Origin: Spirochaetota bacterium
GTDB taxonomy: Bacteria > Spirochaetota > Spirochaetia > Treponematales > UBA12059
DNA length: 36,221 nt
Direction of reading: 5' to 3'
NCBI GenBank assembly: GCA_003247225.1
Contig: QKAK01000219.1
Coordinates: forward strand, 1-36,221
Below are positions 17,780 to 25,821 of the stretch, piece by piece. The notes under the pieces are model-generated. The model had not been told where the DNA came from. It saw only the letters and a program-made list of their open reading frames with translations, and did no database searches. Within the stretch, counting starts at the first letter, position 1; each line of letters begins with the position of its first letter. The translations under genes and the position numbers were made by a program.

Positions 17780-19174
17780 ATGGCCATGCACGTTCCGTAC
17801 GCCAAGCCTGTCACCATAGCCTACCCGGACGTGGGCCTTCGCGAGCCGACCGTATCGCGATGTATCCTCGGCGTGGCCAGGTCCGTCCTGGGCGCGTACC
17901 TGAGGTTCGCGCTCGGCTTCGAGCGCGTCGAGCTGCGCGGGGGCGACGAGTTGGCCGAGGCTTTCGCCGGGGCGCTCTCGGGCGAGCGGCGGCTTATCCT
18001 CGCGTTCCGCCATCCGTACGGCGACGAGCCCCAGCTCCTGTCGTGGGCCTTCCTCCGCGGCGTCGAGCGCGAGGCGTCGCGGGCCGGCGTGCGGCTGCCC
18101 GCCCGGCCGCACGCGGTGTTCGTGCACGGCTACGAGGTGCCCAGGTGGGGCGGCGCCCCGATCCGCTGGCTGCTGCCGCGCGTCGGCGCGATGCCGGTGC
18201 ACCATAGCAAGATGGACTCCGCCGGCATGGCCAGGATACGCGCCGCCATCGAGGACGGCCCGTACCCGCTGGCCCTGTCGCCGGAGGGCCAGGTGAGCTA
18301 TACGGCCGACGGCGTGCCGAGGCTCGAGCCGGGCGCGGCTCGGCTCGGCCTCCAGGCGGCGGACCGGCTCGCCAAGGCCGGGCGCGCGGCCCGCGTGGAG
18401 CTGATGCCTATCTCGGTGCGATACCGCTACGGGCCGCGCGCCCGGCGCTCGCTGCTACGGCTCCTGGCCCGGCTGGAATCCTTCGTCGGCGTCCGGGCCG
18501 GAAGCGCCGGCGAGCCGGTCGTCGGCCGGCTGGAACGCTGCCTCGAGGCCGTCCTGGCGGAGGCCGAGCGCCAGTACGGCCTCGGGCCGGCCGACGCGGC
18601 CGGCGCTACGGACGGAGCCGAGCGCGGCGTCGCGGCGAGGGTCGGCGCCGTGGTCGAGGCGGCCCTGAGCGCCGGGGAGCGCATCCTGGGTATCGGGCGG
18701 GGCGCCGGCGACCAGGTAGAGCGGCTGTACCGTATCAGGCAGATAGGCTGGGACCGCGTGTTCCTGCCGCCGGAGGAAGACCCGATGAGCGTCTCCGGGC
18801 TCAGGCGAGCGGTGCTGGACCGGAGGGCCGGCGAGGCCTGGTACGCGATGCGGCACATGGAACTGGCCGACTTCGCCTGGTACCTCCGCTCGGGGCCTCC
18901 CGCCGCCGACGGCGGCGCGACGAGCGGGCCCCTAGTCGAATTCGCCCAGAACCTATGGGACTTCGCGAACAGGCTGGCCGGCGGAGCCATATCCGGGCGC
19001 CGCGAGGTGAGGCCGAAGCGGGCCGTCGTCGTCGCCTCGCCCCCGATAGACCTGAGCGCCAGGCTCGAGGAGTACAGGCGGGACAGGAAAGCCGCCCAGG
19101 CGGCCGTCACGGACGAGCTGGCGCGATCGTATAAGGCATGCATAAAGGAGTTGATAGATGAAGAGCGCGGTTGA
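17780..19174 (+). CDS. PlsC-like glycerolipid acyltransferase with long C-terminal extension
   Basis: The first half of this 464-residue protein resembles 1-acylglycerol-3-phosphate acyltransferases. The histidine motif reads FRHPYGDEPQLL, where the acidic residue can be counted as HX3D or HX4E rather than the classic HX4D. The FPEG-like motif III appears as LALSPEGQVSY. The second half (about 220-464) is rich in Arg, Ala and Leu, probably helical, and I do not recognise it. No clear membrane anchor is seen. ATG 17780 (or ATG 17786) lacks a ribosome site; a promoter ends 5 bp upstream. The gene overlaps the start of the transporter gene by 17 bp. Confidence 0.75.
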   Translation: MAMHVPYAKPVTIAYPDVGLREPTVSRCILGVARSVLGAYLRFALGFERVELRGGDELAEAFAGALSGERRLILAFRHPYGDEPQLLSWAFLRGVEREASRAGVRLPARPHAVFVHGYEVPRWGGAPIRWLLPRVGAMPVHHSKMDSAGMARIRAAIEDGPYPLALSPEGQVSYTADGVPRLEPGAARLGLQAADRLAKAGRAARVELMPISVRYRYGPRARRSLLRLLARLESFVGVRAGSAGEPVVGRLERCLEAVLAEAERQYGLGPADAAGATDGAERGVAARVGAVVEAALSAGERILGIGRGAGDQVERLYRIRQIGWDRVFLPPEEDPMSVSGLRRAVLDRRAGEAWYAMRHMELADFAWYLRSGPPAADGGATSGPLVEFAQNLWDFANRLAGGAISGRREVRPKRAVVVASPPIDLSARLEEYRRDRKAAQAAVTDELARSYKACIKELIDEERG

Positions 19175-20519
19175 TTCGGCCGGGCGCCTGCCCGTCCGCA
19201 CGAAAGTAGGCTTCGGCATAGCAGACCTGGGCGGTAACCTTTTCTTTACCGCTATGGGCTTCTGGTCCATGTTCTACCTGACCGACGGAGTCGGGATCCC
19301 GGCCGCGATGGCCGGCGTCGCCGTGATGATAGGCAAGATCTGGGACGCGGTGACCGACCCGATGATGGGCTATATCTCCGACCGGACGGATACGAGGCTC
19401 GGCCGGCGCAGGCCGTACATCATCTTCGGCGCGGTGCCGCTGATGGCGGCGATGGTCTATTTCTTCAAGGTCCCAGGCTTCACGAACCCGGTCGCGCTGA
19501 CCGTCTGGGCGACCGTCGCGCTCTGCCTCCTCAACACCGCCTACACCGTGGTCAACGTGCCGTACGCGTCGCTGACGCCGGAGCTGACCAAGGACTACAA
19601 CGAGAGGACCAGCCTGAACGGCTACCGCTTCGGGTTCGCCGCCGTCGGCACGATGCTCGGCGCCAGCATCGTCCAGCCCATCCTCGGGATGGCCGAGACG
19701 AAGGCCGCCGGCTACCTGCTCGTCGGCCTGATCTTCGGGGCGGTGATGGCCGCGACCTCGCTCGTCACCGGCTTCTCGGTGCGCGAGCGGCACCGCGAGG
19801 GCGACATCCCGCACGGCTTCATCAAGACCTACTCGTCGGTATTCAAGAACCGACCGTACCTGATACTCCTGTTCACCTACGCGCTCAACCTGACCGGCCT
19901 CAACTTCCTGCAGGGCATCCTGGCCTATTACTTCAAGTACATCGTCGGGAACGAGGCGATGACGACGCTGGCGATGGTGCTGCTGATCGGCGTGGCGATG
20001 GTCTTCATCCCGATATCGGTGGCCATATCCAAGAAGGTCGGCAAGAAGATCGTCTACCAGCTGTGCTTCGGCACGCTATCGGCCGTCTGCGCCGTTATCT
20101 TCCTCTTCGGCCACCTGATGCCGATGCCGGCCCTGCTCGTCGTGATGGCCTTCGGCGGCGTGGGCATCGGCTTCGGCTACGTGCCGCCGTACGCGATGCT
20201 GCCGGACGCCATCGAGGTGGAGGCGGCTAGGAGCGGCAAGCGCAACGAGGGCGCCTATTACGGCATCTGGACCCTGATGTCCAAGCTCGGCACCTCGGCC
20301 GCCACGGCCCTGCTCGGCTTCGTGCTCGCCCTGGCCCGCTACGTTCCGGACGTGACCCAGGCGCCGCGCGCGCTGTTCGCTATCAGGCTGCTCGTCGGCC
20401 CGATCCCGATGGTGTTCCTGATCGGCGCCGCCGTGCTCGTGCAGTTCTACCCGCTCGACGAGATGACCTACGAGGCCATGATAGCCGGCTCTAAGGACGA
20501 GGGGCGGTCGGCGACCTGA
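19158..20519 (+). CDS. GPH-family (MelB-like) sugar:cation symporter
   Basis: A 453-residue, about 12-helix member of the glycoside-pentoside-hexuronide family in the major facilitator superfamily. The start KVGFGIADLGGNLFFTAMGF and the DPMMGYISDRTDTRLGRRRPYI loop are family signatures, as is the central YNERTSLNGYR segment. AAGGAG precedes the ATG, which lies within the end of the acyltransferase gene. The substrate is unknown. The 3' end overlaps the convergent unknown gene by 52 bp. Control by the nearby LacI regulator is possible, but no operator copy is seen before this gene. Confidence 0.92.
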   Translation: MKSAVDSAGRLPVRTKVGFGIADLGGNLFFTAMGFWSMFYLTDGVGIPAAMAGVAVMIGKIWDAVTDPMMGYISDRTDTRLGRRRPYIIFGAVPLMAAMVYFFKVPGFTNPVALTVWATVALCLLNTAYTVVNVPYASLTPELTKDYNERTSLNGYRFGFAAVGTMLGASIVQPILGMAETKAAGYLLVGLIFGAVMAATSLVTGFSVRERHREGDIPHGFIKTYSSVFKNRPYLILLFTYALNLTGLNFLQGILAYYFKYIVGNEAMTTLAMVLLIGVAMVFIPISVAISKKVGKKIVYQLCFGTLSAVCAVIFLFGHLMPMPALLVVMAFGGVGIGFGYVPPYAMLPDAIEVEAARSGKRNEGAYYGIWTLMSKLGTSAATALLGFVLALARYVPDVTQAPRALFAIRLLVGPIPMVFLIGAAVLVQFYPLDEMTYEAMIAGSKDEGRSAT

Positions 20520-21055
20520 GCCGCGTCGGATACCCGGGGCGCGTCGGCGGCCCTGGCCTCCGCGGCGACCTGAAGCGCCTCGTAGCCGAGGGCCCTGGCG
20601 GCTTCTACCCGTATCGCGAGGCTCCTGCCCGAGTCCAGGTAGAAGCCGCCGTTAACGAAGCGGCCGCGCACCGGGCCGAGGCCGCTCTCGCGGACCTCGA
20701 CGTAGGCCTCGGCCCAGGCAGGGTAGTCGCGGCGCGATAGCCTAGGCGGCCCGGCGACCGGGCGGCCGCTCGGATCGATAGCGCCGGCCACCTCGTCGAT
20801 GCCTATCGTCGGCGGCGCGGCCTGGGCCGCCGTGTCCGGGGCCGCGAGGAGGCGCAGCTCGGGCCGGCCCAGTCCCATGCGCTCGTACAGCCCGCAGAGC
20901 CCGGCGATAAGCCTGCCGAGCGCCGATCGCAGCCGGGATCGCCTGAGCGCCGCGCGGAATTCGGCCCGCAGCTCCAGCTCCTCGTACGCCTCGAGCGGCG
21001 CCGGCAGCGGCGATACGATCCCTAGGTACGGTTCATTGCCGATCGTCGATTTCAT
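20468..21055 (-). CDS. Unknown 195-residue protein under a LacI-type operator
   Basis: No family recognised. The product starts MKSTIGNEPYLGIVSPLPAPLEAYEELELR, continues with Arg/Leu-rich helices, and has a C-terminal half with strand-like sequence (YVEVRESGLGPVRGRFVNGG in part). There is no signal peptide or membrane helix. The start is ATG 21055, which has GGAGG 6 bp upstream; a longer frame from 21091 would run through the operator. It follows lacI on the same strand, with the operator TGCAACCGGTTGCA between them, so it is probably a direct target of that regulator. The 3' end overlaps the transporter gene. Confidence 0.7.
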   Translation of the reverse strand: MKSTIGNEPYLGIVSPLPAPLEAYEELELRAEFRAALRRSRLRSALGRLIAGLCGLYERMGLGRPELRLLAAPDTAAQAAPPTIGIDEVAGAIDPSGRPVAGPPRLSRRDYPAWAEAYVEVRESGLGPVRGRFVNGGFYLDSGRSLAIRVEAARALGYEALQVAAEARAADAPRVSDAAQVADRPSSLEPAIMAS

Positions 21056-21076
21056 GGGATACCTCCAGTCAATAAA

Positions 21077-21090
21077 TGCAACCGGTTGCA
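21077..21090. promoter_or_regulatory. LacI-family operator, copy 1
   Basis: TGCAACCGGTTGCA is a perfect 14-bp palindrome with the central CG typical of LacI-family sites. It lies 22 bp before the start of the unknown leftward gene and after the lacI stop. An A8 run (T8 on the transcript strand) at 21100-21107 separates it from lacI and may end some lacI transcripts. Confidence 0.8.
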
Positions 21091-21117
21091 AAAACTATTA
21101 AAAAAAACGCTCGAACC

Positions 21118-22125
21118 TCAGGCCGAATCGCGCTTGATCAGCTCGACCGGCACGACCGCGCCCTCGACGACGCCGCGCTCGATGCTCGCCACGAGGCGGC
21201 TCGCGAGCGTGCGCCCGGTGTCGGCTATGTGCTGGCTGATCGTCGTCAGCGACGGCGTCGTGTACGACGAGACGAACAGATCGTCGTAGCCGACGACGGC
21301 GACGTCGTCCGGTACCCGCCTGCCCCTCGCCGCGAGCGCGCGCATCGCGCCTATCGCCATCATGTCGCCGGCGCAGAATACCGCGTCTATCGAGCCGTCC
21401 CGGTCGAGCAGCTCGTTCATCGCGGCGAAGCCGGACGGCTCCGAGAAGTCCCCGAAGGCCTCGAGCCCCGGCGAATGGACGGAGCCGCCCCCCGCCAAGG
21501 TCTCCGAGAAGCCGAGCAGCCGCTGCACCACCTCGCTGTCGTCCATCGACCCGCCGATGAAGGCGATGCGCCGGCGGCCCGAGGCCAGGAGATGCTCGCC
21601 GGCCAGGCGGCCGCCGAGGCGGTTGTCGGTGGATACGGAGCAGCACGGATCCTCGTCGCACGAGCCCCAGACGGTGAACGGGGCCTCTAGGTCGACGAGG
21701 GCCTGCACGTGCCGCCGCTTATTCTCGTAGGTCATCAGGATGAAGCCGTCCACGCGGCCCGAGCTCAGGTACTCCTCGGCCCAGTCGCTCCGCGCCCCGT
21801 CGGCCTGGACGATCAGCATGCCGTAGCCGAGCTCGTGGAGCCCGGTCGCCGCCCCGCCCATGATCTCCAGGCTGAACGGCGACTGGAGGCCGCATTCGGG
21901 GTCGTAGGCGTCTATGACGAAGGCGACGGTCCGGCTCGCGCGAGTCGAGAGGGCGCGGGCGGTGACGCTCGGCCTGAAGCCGTACTCGTCGGCGAGCGCG
22001 ACGATCTTCTCCTTCGTGGCGACGCCGACGAGGGGACTGTCGTTGAGCGCCCGCGAAACGGTGGACTTCGAGACGCCGGCTAACCTGGCGATGTCGTCGA
22101 TGGACCTCAGTCGTGGCTTCTTCAT
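21118..22125 (-). CDS. LacI-family transcriptional regulator
   Basis: The 335-residue product has the N-terminal LacI helix-turn-helix (SIDDIARLAGVSKSTVSRALN) and hinge, then a periplasmic-binding-protein-like sensor domain (SRTVAFVIDAYDPE, DGFILMTYE, GRRRIAFIGGSMD, VAVVGYDDLFVSSYTTPSLTTI in part). Such regulators usually respond to a sugar. Identical palindromes before this gene and before the next gene downstream point to autoregulation and control of the unknown gene. The start ATG 22125 has no ribosome site. Confidence 0.93.
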   Translation of the reverse strand: MKKPRLRSIDDIARLAGVSKSTVSRALNDSPLVGVATKEKIVALADEYGFRPSVTARALSTRASRTVAFVIDAYDPECGLQSPFSLEIMGGAATGLHELGYGMLIVQADGARSDWAEEYLSSGRVDGFILMTYENKRRHVQALVDLEAPFTVWGSCDEDPCCSVSTDNRLGGRLAGEHLLASGRRRIAFIGGSMDDSEVVQRLLGFSETLAGGGSVHSPGLEAFGDFSEPSGFAAMNELLDRDGSIDAVFCAGDMMAIGAMRALAARGRRVPDDVAVVGYDDLFVSSYTTPSLTTISQHIADTGRTLASRLVASIERGVVEGAVVPVELIKRDSA

Positions 22126-22127
22126 TA

Positions 22128-22141
22128 TGCAACCGGTTGCA
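22128..22141. promoter_or_regulatory. LacI-family operator, copy 2
   Basis: TGCAACCGGTTGCA again, identical to copy 1. It covers the predicted transcription start of lacI, directly downstream of the -10 box, so binding would repress lacI itself. Confidence 0.82.
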
Positions 22142-22169
22142 ATTTACTCCCGCAACGAGCGCCTGTCAA
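22141..22169 (-). promoter_or_regulatory. Promoter of lacI
   Basis: On the minus strand a perfect TTGACA (22164-22169), 17 bp, and TAAATT (22141-22146), which shares its last base with the operator. The leader would be about 8-10 nt. Confidence 0.65.
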
Positions 22170-22200
22170 GAGCGAATAACGGCGTTCGTCGAATCGTCAC

Positions 22201-22230
22201 TTGCCGAATCGACGGATCAATCTTTACATT
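22201..22230 (+). promoter_or_regulatory. Candidate promoter of the cyclase-like gene
   Basis: TTGCCG (22201-22206), an 18-bp spacer and TACATT (22225-22230), ending 6 bp before ATG 22237. A better-looking TATAAT (22233-22238) overlaps that ATG and would instead require a start at ATG 22267. Confidence 0.35.
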
Positions 22231-22236
22231 TGTATA

Positions 22237-23403
22237 ATGCCGAACCACAGCGCTCTCGCGGCCGTCATGTTCGTCGAGTTAGCCGATTTCCCCGATATCC
22301 TGGCCTCGAGCGAGCGAGACGCGCTGTCCCTGCTCGGCGATTACCGCGGCCTGGCCGACCCCATCGTCGCCGATCACTCCGGCGAGATAGTCGACGCCAC
22401 GAATTCGGAGCTATTGGTCGTGTTCTCGAGCGCGGTAGCGGCGGTGCAGTGCGCCCTGCTCCTGTCGCTGTCCCTGGCGCCGCTGTCCGCGGAAGCCAGG
22501 GCCGGGGCCAAGGCGAAGGCGCGCGTCGGCCTGCACCTGGGCGAGATTTGGAGGGACTCGGGCCGCGTCTACGGCAACGGCGTCAACGTGGCCGCCCGCG
22601 TGATGCAGGCCGCGCCGGCCGGCGCCGTCTACCTGTCGGAGGACGTGTTCCGTCAGGTAAGCGGAAAGCTAGACCTGAGCTCCAGGCCCGTAGGCGCCGT
22701 ATCGATGAAGAACATCGACAGGCCGATAGCGCTGTACGAGCTGGAGGCCGGGCGGGGCTTCGTGGACGGCGAACCCGTAGGCGGCGGCGCCATGACAGGC
22801 GAACCCGGAACGGCCCGGGGCGGCGAACCCGAGGAAGCCGCGAGCGCGAAGCCCGGGCCCGATACCGAGGGCGTAGAAGGCCTTGCCGACGACGCCGCCG
22901 CAGCGATAACCGCCGGCATCGCCAGCCTCAAGGACCTCAAGAACCTGAGCTCGCTCAAGGCCCTGAAAGGGCTCAAGGGGCTCCAAGCCCTCGAGAAGCT
23001 CGAGGTCCTCGATAGGCTCGATAAGGAAGGCGAGCTGGACGGCCTCGGCGAGACGATAGCGCGTAAGGTCGAGGCCGCCATTTCCGACGGGAACCTCGAC
23101 GTCTCGTTCGAGCTCGGCTCCGGGAAAACGGTCAAGGCTACGCGACGCCCGCCCGCGGATCCCGAGGCCGCGGCCGACAAGGCGAGGGCGAGGATAGGGG
23201 CCGGCATACGGAAGATGCTCGTGAGCGCCGGCCTCGGCGCGGCCCTCGGCTACGGCTACGCGACGACCGGCCAATGGCTGTTCTTAGCGGGGGCGGCCGC
23301 CGTCGGGCTCTTCCCGTTCATCTCCGGCGCCCAACGCCTGGTCTCGGCCTCCTCGGAGCTTCGGCTGATAGAGAAGCGCCGGAAGCGCGGCGCCGGGGCC
23401 TAA
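22237..23403 (+). CDS. Degenerate class III nucleotide cyclase-like membrane protein
   Basis: The 388-residue product begins with a class III adenylate/guanylate cyclase homology domain: ALAAVMFVELADF, then a region ending in LLVVFSS, RVGLHLGEIW, and YGNGVNVAARVMQAAPAGAVYLS with the usual Asn and Arg. The two metal-binding aspartates look replaced: the first site reads FVEL instead of FxDI, and the usual GD motif reads NSE. Catalysis is therefore doubtful. A Leu/Lys-rich segment (SLKALKGLKGLQALEKLEVL) follows, then a C-terminal pair of membrane helices (LVSAGLGAALGYGYA and WLFLAGAAAVGLFPFI). It may act as a regulatory or binding domain. Confidence 0.7.
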   Translation: MPNHSALAAVMFVELADFPDILASSERDALSLLGDYRGLADPIVADHSGEIVDATNSELLVVFSSAVAAVQCALLLSLSLAPLSAEARAGAKAKARVGLHLGEIWRDSGRVYGNGVNVAARVMQAAPAGAVYLSEDVFRQVSGKLDLSSRPVGAVSMKNIDRPIALYELEAGRGFVDGEPVGGGAMTGEPGTARGGEPEEAASAKPGPDTEGVEGLADDAAAAITAGIASLKDLKNLSSLKALKGLKGLQALEKLEVLDRLDKEGELDGLGETIARKVEAAISDGNLDVSFELGSGKTVKATRRPPADPEAAADKARARIGAGIRKMLVSAGLGAALGYGYATTGQWLFLAGAAAVGLFPFISGAQRLVSASSELRLIEKRRKRGAGA

Positions 23404-23434
23404 CGCCGGCCGGCCGGCGGCTCGCCTTCGGCCG

Positions 23435-24079
23435 TTACATGCCTACCGGGAACAGGTTGCCCTGCTTGTCGCGCAGCCGGCATTCTATGGTGCGCACGAT
23501 CGAATCGAGGTCCCTCGACTCGGCGACGAAGTCCAGCCGGTCGCCGGGCACCACCAGCACCGGCGCTAGGTCGAAGCCGTCTATCCATTCCTCGTAGAGC
23601 CGGTTGAGCCCGGCCAGGTACTCGTCCGGTATGCTCGCCTCGAACTCGCGGCCGCGCTTGGCTATGCGCTTCTTGAGCGTAGGCACCGAGGCCCGCAGGT
23701 AGACGACGAGGTCGGGCGGCGGCAGGAGGCTCGTCAGCGTGCGGTACAGCTCGCTGTAGCCGTTCCAGTCCCGCGCGCTCATCGAGCCGCGCTCGTACAG
23801 GTTGCGGGCGAAGACCTCCGCGTCCTCGTACATGGAGCGGTCCTGCACCACCGAGTACGGGTCGTCCATCAGCGCCCTGTGGGAGCGTACCCGGTGGGTC
23901 AGGAAGAAGGTCTGGGAATGGAAGGCCCAGCGCTCCATGTCGGCGTAGAAGTCCTCGAGGTAGGGGTTCTCGGCCACCGGCTCGAAGTACGGCCTGTAGC
24001 CGAGCCGGTCGGCCAGGAGGCCGACGAGCGTCGATTTTCCGGCGCCTATATTGCCGGCTAGCACCAGGTATTTCTTCAT
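23435..24079 (-). CDS. Deoxynucleoside kinase (dNK/dGK family)
   Basis: This 214-residue P-loop kinase phosphorylates deoxynucleosides for nucleotide salvage. It shows GNIGAGKSTL (P-loop), the dNK-family ENPYLEDFYAD and FHSQTFFLTHR segments, the QDRSMYEDAEVFA motif, and a C-terminal arginine-rich lid (LKKRIAKRGREFE). Base specificity (deoxyguanosine, deoxyadenosine or other) cannot be told. It follows tag on the same strand by 28 bp, with only a weak GGA site, and is convergent with the cyclase-like gene. Confidence 0.9.
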   Translation of the reverse strand: MKKYLVLAGNIGAGKSTLVGLLADRLGYRPYFEPVAENPYLEDFYADMERWAFHSQTFFLTHRVRSHRALMDDPYSVVQDRSMYEDAEVFARNLYERGSMSARDWNGYSELYRTLTSLLPPPDLVVYLRASVPTLKKRIAKRGREFEASIPDEYLAGLNRLYEEWIDGFDLAPVLVVPGDRLDFVAESRDLDSIVRTIECRLRDKQGNLFPVGM

Positions 24080-24107
24080 GCTCGATTATCCGGCGGCCAG
24101 TCTAGGC

Positions 24108-24719
24108 TCAGTCGCCGATTTTGGCAATATCGGGGCCGGTCCGGCCCGGGCTCGCGGCCCGTCCACCCTTCGTCGCCCACGGGGCCCCGGCGGCTATCGC
24201 CCTCTTCCCCGCCGGGCAGCCCGCGACGTGGGCCCCCGGCAGGTAGCCCGTGCTCATCAGGAACTCGCCGACGATCTCGCCTCCGACGAACGTGAAGGTG
24301 CGCTTGAACAGCTTGACCCACGCGTCCTTGGTCAGCGGGTGGTAGACGTCCAGCCAGCCCCTGAACGAGCCGTACCCGGGGCGCAGGGCGACGACGCGGC
24401 GGGCGTTCTCTATCGCGGCGGCGACCTTGCGGCGGTTGCGCACGATGCCAGGGTCGGCGAGCAGGCGCGCGACGTCGGCGTCGCCGTACCCGGCGACCGT
24501 ATCGACGTCGAAGCCGTCGTAGGCGCGGAAGAACGCCTCCCGTTTCCTGAGGATGGTGATCCATGACAGGCCGGCCTGGTTGATCTCGAGTACCAGCCTG
24601 CCGAACAGGCCCGCGTCGTCAAGGATCGGGAAGCCGTACTCCAGGTCGTGGTAGGCGCGGTTCGGGTCGTCAGGGGCGGCCTGGGCGCAGTACTCGCAGT
24701 AGCTCGAGAATCCCGGCAA
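24108..24719 (-). CDS. tag: DNA-3-methyladenine glycosylase I
   Basis: Tag removes 3-methyladenine from alkylated DNA. The 203-residue product has the family core YHDLEYG, EINQAGLSWITILRKREAF with the catalytic Glu and Trp, VRNRRKVAAAIENA, and the C-terminal zinc ligands in GAHVAGCPAG; CEYC near the N-terminus gives another ligand. The start is TTG 24719, 12 bp after the lipoprotein stop, with CGGAGG at a good distance. The C-terminal 25 residues are extra and rich in Gly and Ala. Confidence 0.92.
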   Translation of the reverse strand: MPGFSSYCEYCAQAAPDDPNRAYHDLEYGFPILDDAGLFGRLVLEINQAGLSWITILRKREAFFRAYDGFDVDTVAGYGDADVARLLADPGIVRNRRKVAAAIENARRVVALRPGYGSFRGWLDVYHPLTKDAWVKLFKRTFTFVGGEIVGEFLMSTGYLPGAHVAGCPAGKRAIAAGAPWATKGGRAASPGRTGPDIAKIGD

Positions 24720-24731
24720 GCGTCGCCTCCG

Positions 24732-25784
24732 TCAGGGCGCCAGGCCGTCGACCGAGGCGGCGAAGCGCGACGCGGCGGCCATGATGGCGCGGTGGTCCGC
24801 GGCCATCGAGAAGTCGCTGGCGACGATACGCCCGTCCTCGGCCGAGGATAGCGAGTACGCGACGAGCCAGCCCGAGCCGGAGGCCACGACGCTGCCCGAG
24901 GCTACGTAGTCGGCCGAGAACAGCCCGCCTATCGCCACGTCGCGCCGGCCGGCCGGCGAGCCGGCGAGGCTCAGCTCCAGCTCGTCGAGGGCCGCGCGCC
25001 TGGAGTCCGAGTCGACGACCCGGAGGCCGGGTACCCTGGCCAGGGCGTCGCGGCAGGCTAGCCGCGCGACCTGCACGGTCGCCTCGTCGGCCCCGTGCGA
25101 CTCCGGCTCCGAGACGACGATCACCGGCGGCTCGCCGGACGCGGCGGCTACGGGGCCCTCGGCGGCCGGGCGCATGCCGTAGCCGGCGAGGTAGGTCGCG
25201 TACTCCGCCGCGGCCTCCGGCGTGTCTATGGCCACGTCGCGGAGGTCGGCCTCGCCGAGCATCACCGCCATGGCGCGCGCCGCCCGGTCGCCTATGCCCT
25301 GGGCGATCGCGAGCGCGGCGCGCTCCCTGGCCGCGGCCAGGTCGTCGGCGGCCGCGAGCCTGAACTCGAGCACGGCTCGGCCGGGGCTCAACGGAGCGCC
25401 GACCGAGGCCGACTCGTCGAGCGCGCGCCGCGCCTCCTCGCCCGAGCCGGACAGGAACAGTATCCACGCCCGCGCCTCCAGCCCGAGCGCCAGCGTCGTC
25501 TTGTCCATCGCCGCCGCGAGGGCCTCGTCGACGGCGCGTTCGGCCCGGTCGAGCTCGCCGGCCAGCGACGACGCGATGGCGGCCGATAGTACGGAGCGCG
25601 GGTCCTTCCGCGCGACCGAGTCGATGGACGGCTCCGGATCGGGCGGCGCCTCTCGCGGCGAGGTCGCGCAGCCGCCGAGCGCCAGCGCGGCGCAGGCGCC
25701 GAACGCCAGCGCGGCGTAGGCCGCCAGCGCCGAGCGGCGCGTCGGTGCAGTCCCGGTCTTCTTAACGAATCTTCTCAGCATCAT
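24732..25784 (-). CDS. Lipoprotein with helical repeats and CsgG/LpoB-like C-terminal domain
   Basis: The N-terminus has a basic stretch, a hydrophobic core and the lipobox ALGGC with C39 as the lipid site, so the protein should be exported and membrane-anchored. Residues about 60-200 are Ala-rich helices like tetratrico repeats (SSLAGELDRAERAVDEALAAA in part). Residues about 215-345 (PPVIVVSEPE, ARVPGLRVVDSD, DYVASGSVVASGSGWLVAYSL) resemble the nucleotide-free alpha/beta fold of CsgG, LpoB and TolB-N proteins. Function is unknown. The start is one of two adjacent ATGs beside GGAGGG. It lies 37 bp after the receptor gene and 12 bp before tag. Confidence 0.75.
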   Translation of the reverse strand: MMLRRFVKKTGTAPTRRSALAAYAALAFGACAALALGGCATSPREAPPDPEPSIDSVARKDPRSVLSAAIASSLAGELDRAERAVDEALAAAMDKTTLALGLEARAWILFLSGSGEEARRALDESASVGAPLSPGRAVLEFRLAAADDLAAARERAALAIAQGIGDRAARAMAVMLGEADLRDVAIDTPEAAAEYATYLAGYGMRPAAEGPVAAASGEPPVIVVSEPESHGADEATVQVARLACRDALARVPGLRVVDSDSRRAALDELELSLAGSPAGRRDVAIGGLFSADYVASGSVVASGSGWLVAYSLSSAEDGRIVASDFSMAADHRAIMAAASRFAASVDGLAP

Positions 25785-25821
25785 CCCTCCGGGTTCCGCG
25801 GCCGGGTCGGCCGCGAAGCCG

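Noticed and set aside
22233-22238. TATAAT as the true -10 of the cyclase-like gene
   Set aside because: It overlaps ATG 22237 and lacks a -35; using it would remove the first strand of the cyclase domain, so the upstream TTGCCG/TACATT pair is preferred, with low confidence.
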